Below are positions 1-8,611 of a stretch of 14,614 nucleotides of DNA, piece after piece. The position numbers were made by a program, and so were the translations under genes. The notes below the pieces were generated by a model. That model had not been told where the DNA came from and did no database searches. It saw nothing but the letters and a program-made list of their open reading frames with translations. Within the stretch, counting starts at the first letter, position 1. Every line of letters starts with the position of its first letter. Origin of the DNA: an uncultured Clostridia bacterium (lineage in GTDB: Bacteria > Bacillota > Clostridia > Christensenellales > UBA1242); NCBI GenBank assembly GCA_937895935.1, contig CALBKX010000063.1:1-14614 (forward strand). The letters run 5' to 3'.

Positions 1-18
1 CATATTTATTTTTCATAC

Positions 19-75
19 TGCTCATATTTTAGCACTTTTATTTATTATTGTCAATAAAATGCTAATATATTAGCA
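19..75. promoter_or_regulatory. Twin palindromic operators
   Basis: TGCTAATATATTAGCA (60-75) is a perfect 16-bp palindrome just upstream of the -35 box. TGCTCATATTTTAGCA (19-34) matches it at 14 of 16 positions and covers the -10 box and the predicted start site. The centres are 41 bp apart, about four helical turns. This geometry is typical of a dimeric repressor binding both sides of a promoter. The half-sites resemble the TTAGCAC part of the HrcA CIRCE element, but the CIRCE spacing (N9 between full half-sites) is absent, so I do not assign a regulator. Confidence 0.6.
26..54 (-). promoter_or_regulatory. Strong leftward sigma-A-type promoter
   Basis: Read on the minus strand there is a consensus -35 TTGACA (49-54), a 17-nt spacer and a -10 TAAAAT (26-31) preceded by TGC, an extended -10. 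Transcription would start near position 19 and run off the left edge, so the gene it drives is not visible. It is overlapped and flanked by two palindromic operators, which suggests tight control. I infer a gene on the minus strand just outside the window. Confidence 0.65.
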
Positions 76-278
76 ATTTGATTATAAAGAAATTTTAATA
101 GTTGATAAAATGTTGAAAATGCACCCAAACCATAAAATCTTGAAAAAGTGCACCATTTGTGCACCGTAGATTTCAAAGGTTTTGTGTTTAGAAGGCAAAA
201 GTTAGGCAAATTAGTGAAAATAATACAAAATTTTGACTACAATTTTCACAATAATTGCTATTTTTTGCTGTAACCAAC
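76..278. other. Gene-free AT-rich stretch with phased direct repeats
   Basis: No coding region is seen. GTGCACC occurs at 148-154 and again at 159-165, and AGGCAAA at 193-199 and 204-210; both pairs have an 11-bp period, one helical turn. A third TGCACC lies at 120-125. GTGAAAAT (214-221) and ATTTTCAC (242-249) form an inverted repeat. Short in-phase direct repeats beside an attachment core are what arm-type binding sites of tyrosine recombinases look like, but this is inference. Confidence 0.35.
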
Positions 279-300
279 CTAATTCGAACGTTCGAGTTGG
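279..300. repeat. 22-bp palindrome next to the tRNA fragment
   Basis: TCGAACGTTCGA (284-295) is a perfect 12-bp palindrome. Allowing two G-T pairs, the symmetry extends over 279-300, ending exactly where the tRNA-like sequence begins at 301. It is not part of a recognisable tRNA 5' half. It may belong to the recombination site, or be an independent protein-binding site. Confidence 0.5.
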
Positions 301-345
301 CTCCTAAGCGATAGGTCTGCAGTTCAAATCTGCATAGTCACACCA
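301..345 (+). pseudogene. 3' fragment of tRNA-Arg(CCU), candidate attachment site
   Basis: Reads as tRNA positions 32 to 76: anticodon loop CTCCTAA (301-307, anticodon CCT), 3' anticodon stem GCGAT (308-312), 5-nt variable loop AGGTC, T-stem TGCAG paired with CTGCA around the T-loop TTCAAAT (323-329), acceptor strand TAGTCAC (335-341), discriminator A and encoded CCA (343-345). The matching 5' acceptor GTGACTA, the D-arm and a pairing 5' anticodon stem (ATCGC expected, GTTGG present) are missing upstream, so this is not a functional tRNA. Similarity starting at the anticodon loop and running to CCA is the usual duplication left by tyrosine-recombinase integration into a tRNA gene. The tRNA identity is clear; the att interpretation is inference. 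Confidence 0.7.
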
Positions 346-349
346 ATTT

Positions 350-377
350 AACCATACCAAACGATGTATGGTTTTTT
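350..377 (+). terminator. Terminator following the tRNA fragment
   Basis: Hairpin ACCATAC (351-357) and GTATGGT (366-372) with an 8-nt loop, extended by one A-T pair, followed by TTTTT. It lies 4 nt after the CCA end of the tRNA fragment, so it looks like the original terminator of the tRNA gene. That suggests DNA to its right is the old chromosomal flank. Confidence 0.75.
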
Positions 378-378
378 A

Positions 379-577
379 TATTTTATATACCTTTCAGCTT
401 AAGATAAAAAATGGAAGAGATTTTTGATAGGTTTTTTAAAGAAAAAGTGAAAATAACAAAGCCACTTGGCGAAGAGGTTTCTTCGTGGGGGCTATGATTA
501 AAACAAGGCATTTTAGTGGCGAAGAGGTTGCTTTGAAGAGTTAAAAGAATAATTAAGGTTTGATAATCATTAATTTG
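379..577. other. Intergenic stretch with repeat fragments
   Basis: No gene is seen. Two decayed 3' ends of the palindromic repeat family are present: CACTTGGCGAAGAGGTT (462-478) and GTGGCGAAGAGGTT (516-529). Both resemble the GACGGAGAGGTT end of the intact copies. Confidence 0.4.
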
Positions 578-629
578 CCCTCCCCTGCCAAGGGGAGGTG
601 GCAGTCAAGAATTGACTGACGGAGAGGTT
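578..629 (+). repeat. Palindromic repeat, copy A
   Basis: Two hairpins in a row. Hairpin 1 is CCTCCCCT (579-586), loop GCCA, AGGGGAGG (591-598). Hairpin 2 is CAGTCAA (602-608), loop GAA, TTGACTG (612-618). The unit ends with ACGGAGAGGTT and a T-run. Three more copies lie at the other end of the window. Non-coding; possibly a REP-like mobile palindrome. Confidence 0.8.
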
Positions 630-781
630 TTTTTGTGTAAATGTATGCTTTAATTTTTATAATTTTAAATTGGGCTTTAAAATAATATAAGATTTAAAAA
701 TTAGAAAAAATGTGAAATACTAACAGGATTTTTTTCTACTATTTGTTTAATTGTGCTTTAAAGTGTTGCGGGTGGACATTA

Positions 782-825
782 AAAATGTAGACAAATTCAG
801 TTCTGACTGAATTTGTCTACATTTT
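782..825. terminator. 20-bp perfect inverted repeat, probable terminator of the giant surface gene
   Basis: AAAATGTAGACAAATTCAGT (782-801) is exactly complementary to 806-825 around a TCTG loop. Read on the minus strand the stem ends in a run of five Ts, so it can terminate transcripts of the surface gene, whose stop codon lies about 190 nt upstream. The A/T ends make it usable from both sides. Such a long perfect stem could also be a small palindromic insertion. Confidence 0.6.
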
Positions 826-840
826 AATCACTTACATTAT

Positions 841-1001
841 TGCAAGTGCAAAACAATCGATTTTTTTTGAAATTTTCAATTATATTTACTTGTGCTTGCA
901 CTATAAGAACGACTGATGTTTATACAAACTATCAAAAAGTATGAGTGCTAGCGAACGAGTTGCTTAAATAGGCAACTCAAAAATTTTGTGTTGGCAAAAT
1001 T
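841..1001 (-). other. Hairpins in the 3' untranslated region of the surface gene
   Basis: Between the stop codon and the inverted repeat at 782-825 there are three possible stems: AATTTTG (982-988) with CAAAATT (995-1001); GAGTTGC (957-963) with GCAACTC (972-978); and an 11-bp stem with two wobble pairs joining 841-851 and 890-900. The first is followed by Ts on the minus strand and may be a weak terminator. No gene is seen. Confidence 0.35.
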
Positions 1002-1014
1002 ATACTTCCGATAG

Positions 1015-4000
1015 TTATTTAATTCTCATCTTTTTACGTAAAAGCAAGAAGAGTACGACACCTGCGACTGCGACAACGCAAGCGGTTGTAATTAAGATAA
1101 TTGAAACAGTATTGAGTGGTTCAACTTTATTAATGTATGAACTAAACAATAGTTGTCCACTTAGGGTTGTTACTTCAATGTAATACTCTCTTGATTGGCT
1201 TAATACTATTTCATTTAATTCGCTTAATGTTCCGCTTTCTAAAAGTTCTTTAGTTATATAGATATCTTCTTGTCCAGTAATTTTTAGTATACAATCGCCG
1301 ACTTCGTTTAAAACATTTGAACTTGTGAAAGTTATTGTAATATTTTTATCTGTTGTTGTTCCGCTTTCGTGAGAAATTATAATTGGAACGTTAGGATTAT
1401 TTATCCATATTGTAAACGTATATTTTTGTCCAAATTCATTGTTTGCGTTAACAACGAAGGTATAAACACCCGCACCAGTTTTTATGTCGTTTATGTGTAT
1501 GATGACATCTTTTAAATATTTATTATTATAAAGATTACCTAAGTTTGCATTTGCAAGTTTGCTATAAATGGATGTTCCGTTACGCAAAATGTCTTCAATA
1601 TAGCAATTTTCGTATGAAATGAAACTAAATGAAAGTCTGCTTTCCTCTGAACTTAAAATTGTAAAGTAAGTTGGGGCTTCATAAATTGTTTCGCCACCTA
1701 TTTTTGCTGTGAACCAGATTTTGTATAAGCCTTCTTTTGTGAAAGTCCAAGAATAACTATTTGTTGTTTTAACATCTAAAGGTTTTCCGTTAAATTCAAC
1801 ATTGATAACTGGTCTTGCATTGCTATCATAGAGATTAAGAGTATGCAAAGGGACAGATACTGCAACTTCCCTATCATAAATTGCATAATTGATTGGAGAT
1901 TCCTCATTTACTTCAAAAATTACACTGCTTAAATATTGCATTGAGAAATACTCTTGTTCTTTATATGTTCCAAAGAAATGAACGTTGCCAGCAAGGTCTG
2001 AAAATTTAAAGAAGTAAATTCCTGAAGATTTTAAAGTTGTTGTATATAAATTATCATTTTCAACAATTTCAGGAGTAAACAATGCTTTATCAATTTCATT
2101 ATAGTAAACAGTTACGTTGATTTTGTTTTCTGGAATTAAGTAATACTTGCTCCAAGCGAGTTTTTTACCTTGCTCAAAACCTGTTTTTGTAAATACAGAT
2201 GACACATCGGAAGAAAGTTTTACAAGGTCAACAGAACTACCATCGGTTTCATATTTAATGAAACCTTTTTCGTTAAAAATACTGTTTGTTTCAGGTATTT
2301 TTGTTACTGCTATTCTGCAAGAATAATACTCTGTTGCTGTTTGAATGTTATAGTCAGTGTGGATTACATAAATTGAAGTGTATTCGTCAACTGTTTCAAC
2401 CCTATCACACACAAGATTTAAACTCTCATTTAATAGAATAGTGTAATTTGCATTTGTGATGTAATGATTTTGCTCAATTATTGTTCCATTTTGTTTATCA
2501 TAACTGTAAGGATTACCTGTTCTTTCAATTTCAGAATAAGAACCATCTGAATTAATTTTCATTACCGAGAATTTAAAATCAGAACTATTTTTAATTGTAA
2601 ATGCGAGTTTTTTTGATACGCCACTAATGTCGCCTAAATAGTTTATAACAAGATAGTATGTACCATTTTCCTCTGCTGTGTATTCCTCTGTTAAAAGGAT
2701 ACTTAAGTTGCTTGGAGTAATTATATAAACTTCGTAAGGGAAATCAAGCACAGTGTTTTCTATATTTACTTTTATTTTATTTGTATAGATGCCTTTGTTT
2801 CCTAAAATGTAAGTTACATCATCATCGTTTGCACCAAGAAGTGTTATTTTTGGAACTTTGTTGTACGTTACAAATGTTTTTTCTATGTTTTCATTTTCAC
2901 CGTCTGTTTTAAAATCGTCATTTAAGGTAAGTTTCACAGTAAATTTGAGATTACTGCCAAGTGCACCACTTGCAAAGTCAATTTTTGACGCTTTTAGTTT
3001 TAAAGCCATAATTGAACCGTTTATTAGTTCACACTCAAAGAATATGGTATAATTTTCAACTGTGCTATTATTTTCCTTAACTGTAATTGTCGAGCCATTT
3101 TTTGTGATTATGTAGGAATATGTTGTGCCTTGATTTGTTACAGTAACTGTTGTATCACCTGAATAAATTGTTGAGTCATACTTGTAAGTTATGTCGGAAC
3201 TAGAATAATGTATATATGTTCCTTGCTCGTCATATGAAGATACTATGTTTTCTTCTGAAGTGATAGGTTCTTTTATATCAATTTGTCCAAAAATATGATA
3301 AATTTTTGATACATCACCAAAATTGTCTATAAGAGTGTAAACAAAATAGTCATTTTTGTTGATATTTCTAGTAATTTCAAGTTTGAAATATTTGCTATTA
3401 TTTAAACCGCTTACATACGATATTTCAAAACTATCTGATTTAAATATTTCCTGTTCTTCTTTAAAGTAATGTTTTGTTTCATTATTTACAACTATTGTAC
3501 TAGTGTTTCCGCCAATAACACATTTTATGGTTAATTCTTCACAATAAATTATATTTGTGTCAGATGATTCGCCTGGCAATTTAACAGTAATACCTTCCTT
3601 GCTTTCGTCATTTTCAAAACTTGAAAGAGTGCTGTATTCTAATGTTTTATTTAAAACGTAGGCATTTAAAGTTATTTTGCCAAAGATAGGTACTGAGTAA
3701 ATGATTATATTTTGTGCGAAAGAATTTGATTTTAAACTTGTTAGGTCTTTTAAAGTGTAACGAGGACTGTTTTCAGTGCTTGTAAATTCGCTAACTTTAT
3801 AGAAATATTCGTCTGAGAAAGGAGTTTTAACAAACATTTCACCATTCACACTAATCAATTGATAATACTTATCATTTAAATATGCCTTTGCATTCAATAA
3901 ATTTACTTCTTCTAAATTTAATGAATGTTTAGAGCGAATATCTATGCTTGTTTCAAAATTTGTACCTTGATTTTTTTGCAAATCACTGTATTTTATTTCA

Positions 4001-7000
4001 ATTTCATTATCTTTTGAAGACGAGGTTAATGCTTTATATTTAATTGCACTCTCAACGCCTTTTAAATCAGTAACAAAAACTGTGTACACGGTTCTGTTTC
4101 CTGCATAATCTTCTTCAACAATTTCAATATATTTTCCTGTGTTGTCACTAAAAAGTTTGTCAAAATTGCTACCATTATTGATAAAATTAAGAACATTTGT
4201 AAGAATGTCACTGTAATTTTCTAAAGTAATATCACTTTCTTGACTATTGCCTAAAACATATTTTGTGTTTAAACCATCTTTTTCGAAAATTGTGTAATAT
4301 ACTTTATAGAAATCATAACCAGTTTCTTCAGGAGTTTTTAAGAAATTTTTAAAATTATCTTTATCTATTACAAAAGAATAATTTGCAAAAAGTCCAGTGT
4401 TTTTAGAAATGTTATATTTGTTTCCACTTGCATATTCTCTTAGGTCGCCAAAAGATAGACCAGTTTGTTTGATTAATTCTTTTAAGTTTGTGATTGGAGC
4501 GTCTGTATCAATTACCACTGTGGTGGTTTTTGAGAAATATGATTTGTCGTAGTCACTTTCATTGCCTTTAAATTGCAATGTGATGTTTATTTTTTTGCCA
4601 TTTAAATCACCATAATTTGTCAAATCTAAATCCACATAATGACTATTTCCGCTTCCTTGAACTAAATTAGAGTCAATTTTTTCTTCGCCTGAATAACCTT
4701 CAATTGTATATTTTATTTCATCTTGGTTTATGTTTGCTAAATATGAACTTTCTGAATCTTCCCAAGCAATTCTAATTTTTGATTTATTAGTGTAATAAGT
4801 ACCACTTTTTTCTGCTAAAGGATTATTATTTTCATCTAAAAGTGAATAGTCTGGACTTTCGTATTTAATTTGGAAATCAAATGTAAATGTGTCACCCGCA
4901 TTCGACTCAATTATCACTCTATAATACCCTTCATCTTTAAAGGTATCTAATCCTTTGCCCTCGCCAAGAGAAGTTAAATAATTATTACTTGAAGTGGTAT
5001 TTAAAATTGTTGTTTTGTCTACTTTTGTGCTTAAATTATTGCTTTTTCTATATTTAACTGTTGCTGTTAATTTATATCCATCAAATTTGTGTTTATTTTT
5101 TGTGTCACTGCCATACTCGATAATTGATGGTTCTTCTATAAAACTATAAATATTTTTACTTGAAACATTATCATATCCATATTTAAATGCTGGGACATAA
5201 ATTGTTACTGGAAGTAAGTTTGTTACTAAAACTGGAGTATGTGTTCCAGAATTTTGTGACATTTGATTTGCATAGTATATATCATTGAAGAAAAGAGTTG
5301 TGCTATTTATGCTTTGATAATTATTTAAAACTTGGAGTTTTATGCTTCCGCCTGTGTAATAAACTGAATTACCAGATTGGTTCACTTCAGGTTCACTAAT
5401 TATGCCGTTGCGGTCAACGATAAAGGTTAGAACTCTTGTTTTAGGGTCGTTTGCATCAGAAGAAGAAACATATTCTCTTGTAATTACATACTTTCCTGCT
5501 TTTGTCCTTGTTTGTCCTTGTATGGTTTCAACGTTCAATTTCCAAGTAAATGTGTTTGCTTCGCCTGCTACTATACTTCCTAATTGAATACCAGTTTTGT
5601 TATATATGTCAAAAGTAGCACTTGGGTCATTTTTAAAAATGTAAGTTCCGTTTGTGCCTTTTTCAAAAGCATAGTAATCTAGTTTTATTGAATTTACTGA
5701 AAGAAGAGCTGAAGGTTCTGTCACATAAGAGAAATCTAAAACTTCATTGCTATTTGATAATGTGTTTTTTGCTGTAGGTTGATAAAAATTGTATTTGGTT
5801 GTTTCTACTTTTTCAACAGCAACTTGTTGCAAATTCCAAACATTTCCATCTTGATTTTTGTAAGAGAGAGTCATTTTTGAATTGTCAGTTGTGAATGTAA
5901 CCATATGGTTAACATTGTAATTAACATTAAAGCTATCAAAACTGTCATTTATTTTAGAGTTTGATGTGCTTCCAATATAAAATATATATTGTGATTCATT
6001 AGGATTGCCTGTGTTATCAATTGCATTGATAGTCATTCCATAATTATTTGTTTCAGACAAAAAGTATTTTATTTGTCTATTTAAGCCATTTGTATTTTGA
6101 TTATACCATACATATTTTAAATTGTTGATTTTGAAGTAAATATCGCCTTTGTAATGTGTGAAATAATTATTTTTTATTTCTTCATTATTCAAAACATAAT
6201 CTTTTAGCCAAGGGTCAACTTCTTTATCAGTTCCATTAATTTCAGAAATTAATTTAACAAGTTTGTATTCACCAAAATACAGAGTGTAATCCTTGGTGGT
6301 TGTTTTAGCGTTTGAAGTATATGACCAAATGTTGTCATCAACAGAAATTATATTGGTTTTTGTTTTATCAATGAAAATAACTTTGTAAATTACATTTTCG
6401 CCTACAACTTCTTTTACATTAGCTGTTTGGTCGTAAATTCTAATTATGTAAAGACCGCTATCTGATAAAACTCTTCCTTCGCTTAAACTATTTAAGCCAA
6501 TTGTGTTTGCATATGTGGACACAGGAAGTGTTCCGCCAGTGTATGTAAATAAGTCGGTTGATACAATACCATTTTTTGTGTATGGAGAATTATATATGCT
6601 CCTAATTTCCTCTGAAGAAAGAGAATTTGAAAGTGTCAATGAGAATTGTGTAGGGAAATATTTGTACTCGGCATAGGTTTGTGCTTTACCAACAGCCTCT
6701 TTGTTGTTCCAAGAAATTGCCACTGCTTGATTGGTAAACAAGGAATCTAAAGTTTGGTCATCTTTTCTGTAAGTGGTGTTTGTTATTTTTGTTGTTGTGT
6801 TGATTGTTATATCAGTAATACCCGTTTTGTCAATTGTAAAATATGAAATATATTTTTTTTGACCTTTATTTCCGTAAGTTAATTCAACTTTATATTTTGC
6901 ACTATCTTCGAAAATTTTGCTACTATTTACAGTTTCACTTAAGTTTTCAAGTTCTAAATCGGAAGAATTAAAACTTAATGCCTTATAAACTTTTAAAGTG

Positions 7001-8577
7001 GCAGGAGAATCAAAAACACCACTTTCCTTTTTTGTGACAAAAACATTGTTGTATGTTACATAGTCGGTTGGAATTGGACTATACTCTCTCTCATCATCAT
7101 CAATTTTGCCATTGTTGTTTGCGTCCTGTTCGCTTACAATTTCTTTAATTTCAATTTGAGGTGAAGATGTTGTTATTTCAAAACAAAACCATTGGTAATA
7201 AGTTTCTGTCGTTGCACTTGTTGTGCTATATTTGTAAGCAAGTTTAACAAGGTAAACACCCGCCATGCTTAGTGGTGTGTTGGTGTAGTTTGTGGTTTGT
7301 GTTCCGTTTGACACTAGGGTGCCGTTTTCTTTGAAGTTGAAAGCATCCACACTATCAAAAATCCAATAACAAGAATTGGAAGAATCTATGCTTGCATTGG
7401 TTGTAAAATATACAGGCGCTTGGTTGGTTGAAACAATTTTTTGTCCTTTTATTGCTGATATATTGTCAGTTGTTATGTTTTCCTTTGAAGTGCCAACAAT
7501 TCCTGTAACGTCTGCTTGTTGTAAAACATTGCTTGAATTGCTAAAGTTAATTTGTTTAAACTCTTCAAGACCATTTTGACCTGTGTAGAATGATTGGACA
7601 CCAAAAATATTTACAGTGTCATTTAAAAGTGTTTCAATATCACTTGCTGGAAGATAATAACTATTAAACACTTCGCCATTTCCAAATATTGTTTCATAGG
7701 TTATGTAGTATGTTCCAAGGTCATTGAATGTGATGCGTGCCTTGTCTGTTTTTGTTGTGACAGGTTTACCGTCAATTGTTTCAGTAATATAAAGATAATC
7801 AAATTTAACACAACTTTTGTTTGAAACTGCAGATAGTTCATCATAATTTGTAATTGTAACTTCACCATTTACATTTTTCAATTCTGTTATGTTGGAAATT
7901 TGTTGATAAACTTTTGTTACGGTTACATTAAATTTTGTGTAATCATATTCAAGGTTAAAAAGTTTGTTTTGTGATGAGTAGTTATAATAATATGGTGATT
8001 TATTAGGAGTTTGTGTTGGTGAAAAAGTTTTTGAGTTAAAATAATCAGAGTGGTTAAATACATAAAAATTGCAAGTGAAAGTTTTGTACTCTGGGTCATA
8101 TGCATCATTTAAATATTGATATGAGAAAGTGATTGTGTATTTACCATAATATTCAAAACTAGGAGTAGCTAGGCTAGGGTTAATTTTAAGTGAAAAAATT
8201 TTGTCATTTGAAATATCAAAACCGCTTTGCCTGTCCAAGGAAGTTGAAATCACGTTGTCGTTGTAATTAATCACATAACTAATTTCTTGGCTAATTCTTA
8301 AATTATTAGAATTTGGTAATTTAAGTTTATCTTCATCAAATTCTAAAACAACCGCTTCTTTATTTTTCACAAAAAAAGCATTGCCATTTACAAATGTTCC
8401 AGTTTGTTTGGTGTAGTTTCCGTCAGCATAAGTTGCAGTGTAAACAGAGAAATAATCTGGAAGAGATGTAAGTGTTTCAGCTGACACGCTTTTAGAAGAA
8501 AATAAAAATACTCCAGAAATTAATGCTAAAAATGCTGGAATTAATTTGAATATATTTTTAATTGAATTTTTTTTCAT
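1015..8577 (-). CDS. Giant secreted, membrane-anchored surface protein with Ig-like modules
   Basis: 2520 aa. I start at ATG 8577 because AAAGGTG (8583-8589) sits 5 nt upstream and the promoter predicts a transcript start near 8605; the in-frame ATG at 8601 would have almost no leader. Residues 1-33 are a signal peptide: lysine-rich start, hydrophobic LIPAFLALISGVFLF, cleavage after VSA. The body is rich in Asn, Thr, Ser and Tyr and is a series of beta-sandwich-like modules. These recur as G-x-Y strands (GTYYITY, GVYLVKL, GLYIIRI, GKYVITR, GIYFFKF, GVYTFVV) and end in seams such as FTIDKTG (residues 580-586), IDKTK (736-740), VDRNG (1054-1058) and VIDTDAP (1355-1361). An EF-hand-type loop lies at 485-496. 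The C-terminus is one membrane helix (about 2491-2513) followed by RKKMRIK; no LPXTG sortase signal is seen. The protein probably faces outward as an adhesin or envelope fibre. Family and ligand are not recognised. Confidence 0.9.
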   Translation of the reverse strand: MKKNSIKNIFKLIPAFLALISGVFLFSSKSVSAETLTSLPDYFSVYTATYADGNYTKQTGTFVNGNAFFVKNKEAVVLEFDEDKLKLPNSNNLRISQEISYVINYNDNVISTSLDRQSGFDISNDKIFSLKINPSLATPSFEYYGKYTITFSYQYLNDAYDPEYKTFTCNFYVFNHSDYFNSKTFSPTQTPNKSPYYYNYSSQNKLFNLEYDYTKFNVTVTKVYQQISNITELKNVNGEVTITNYDELSAVSNKSCVKFDYLYITETIDGKPVTTKTDKARITFNDLGTYYITYETIFGNGEVFNSYYLPASDIETLLNDTVNIFGVQSFYTGQNGLEEFKQINFSNSSNVLQQADVTGIVGTSKENITTDNISAIKGQKIVSTNQAPVYFTTNASIDSSNSCYWIFDSVDAFNFKENGTLVSNGTQTTNYTNTPLSMAGVYLVKLAYKYSTTSATTETYYQWFCFEITTSSPQIEIKEIVSEQDANNNGKIDDDEREYSPIPTDYVTYNNVFVTKKESGVFDSPATLKVYKALSFNSSDLELENLSETVNSSKIFEDSAKYKVELTYGNKGQKKYISYFTIDKTGITDITINTTTKITNTTYRKDDQTLDSLFTNQAVAISWNNKEAVGKAQTYAEYKYFPTQFSLTLSNSLSSEEIRSIYNSPYTKNGIVSTDLFTYTGGTLPVSTYANTIGLNSLSEGRVLSDSGLYIIRIYDQTANVKEVVGENVIYKVIFIDKTKTNIISVDDNIWSYTSNAKTTTKDYTLYFGEYKLVKLISEINGTDKEVDPWLKDYVLNNEEIKNNYFTHYKGDIYFKINNLKYVWYNQNTNGLNRQIKYFLSETNNYGMTINAIDNTGNPNESQYIFYIGSTSNSKINDSFDSFNVNYNVNHMVTFTTDNSKMTLSYKNQDGNVWNLQQVAVEKVETTKYNFYQPTAKNTLSNSNEVLDFSYVTEPSALLSVNSIKLDYYAFEKGTNGTYIFKNDPSATFDIYNKTGIQLGSIVAGEANTFTWKLNVETIQGQTRTKAGKYVITREYVSSSDANDPKTRVLTFIVDRNGIISEPEVNQSGNSVYYTGGSIKLQVLNNYQSINSTTLFFNDIYYANQMSQNSGTHTPVLVTNLLPVTIYVPAFKYGYDNVSSKNIYSFIEEPSIIEYGSDTKNKHKFDGYKLTATVKYRKSNNLSTKVDKTTILNTTSSNNYLTSLGEGKGLDTFKDEGYYRVIIESNAGDTFTFDFQIKYESPDYSLLDENNNPLAEKSGTYYTNKSKIRIAWEDSESSYLANINQDEIKYTIEGYSGEEKIDSNLVQGSGNSHYVDLDLTNYGDLNGKKINITLQFKGNESDYDKSYFSKTTTVVIDTDAPITNLKELIKQTGLSFGDLREYASGNKYNISKNTGLFANYSFVIDKDNFKNFLKTPEETGYDFYKVYYTIFEKDGLNTKYVLGNSQESDITLENYSDILTNVLNFINNGSNFDKLFSDNTGKYIEIVEEDYAGNRTVYTVFVTDLKGVESAIKYKALTSSSKDNEIEIKYSDLQKNQGTNFETSIDIRSKHSLNLEEVNLLNAKAYLNDKYYQLISVNGEMFVKTPFSDEYFYKVSEFTSTENSPRYTLKDLTSLKSNSFAQNIIIYSVPIFGKITLNAYVLNKTLEYSTLSSFENDESKEGITVKLPGESSDTNIIYCEELTIKCVIGGNTSTIVVNNETKHYFKEEQEIFKSDSFEISYVSGLNNSKYFKLEITRNINKNDYFVYTLIDNFGDVSKIYHIFGQIDIKEPITSEENIVSSYDEQGTYIHYSSSDITYKYDSTIYSGDTTVTVTNQGTTYSYIITKNGSTITVKENNSTVENYTIFFECELINGSIMALKLKASKIDFASGALGSNLKFTVKLTLNDDFKTDGENENIEKTFVTYNKVPKITLLGANDDDVTYILGNKGIYTNKIKVNIENTVLDFPYEVYIITPSNLSILLTEEYTAEENGTYYLVINYLGDISGVSKKLAFTIKNSSDFKFSVMKINSDGSYSEIERTGNPYSYDKQNGTIIEQNHYITNANYTILLNESLNLVCDRVETVDEYTSIYVIHTDYNIQTATEYYSCRIAVTKIPETNSIFNEKGFIKYETDGSSVDLVKLSSDVSSVFTKTGFEQGKKLAWSKYYLIPENKINVTVYYNEIDKALFTPEIVENDNLYTTTLKSSGIYFFKFSDLAGNVHFFGTYKEQEYFSMQYLSSVIFEVNEESPINYAIYDREVAVSVPLHTLNLYDSNARPVINVEFNGKPLDVKTTNSYSWTFTKEGLYKIWFTAKIGGETIYEAPTYFTILSSEESRLSFSFISYENCYIEDILRNGTSIYSKLANANLGNLYNNKYLKDVIIHINDIKTGAGVYTFVVNANNEFGQKYTFTIWINNPNVPIIISHESGTTTDKNITITFTSSNVLNEVGDCILKITGQEDIYITKELLESGTLSELNEIVLSQSREYYIEVTTLSGQLLFSSYINKVEPLNTVSIILITTACVVAVAGVVLFLLLRKKMRIK

Positions 8578-8611
8578 TTTTTCACCTTTAAAAATTAACA
8601 TTTTTTTCTAA

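Noticed and set aside
29..65. HrcA CIRCE element
   Set aside because: TTAGCACTT and a later TGCTAA half are present, but the spacing is 19 nt rather than 9 and the second half lacks GAGTG.
986..1183. 65-codon plus-strand open frame over the 3' end of the surface gene
   Set aside because: Antisense shadow of the membrane-anchor region; no ribosome-binding site.
7923..8108. 61-codon minus-strand open frame
   Set aside because: Out-of-frame shadow inside the surface gene; rich in His, Thr and Leu from frame-shifted codons.
8578..8601. Upstream in-frame ATG at 8601 as start of the surface protein
   Set aside because: It would put MLIFKGEK before the signal peptide, leaves a leader of about 4 nt after the predicted transcription start, and overlaps the ribosome-binding site of ATG 8577.
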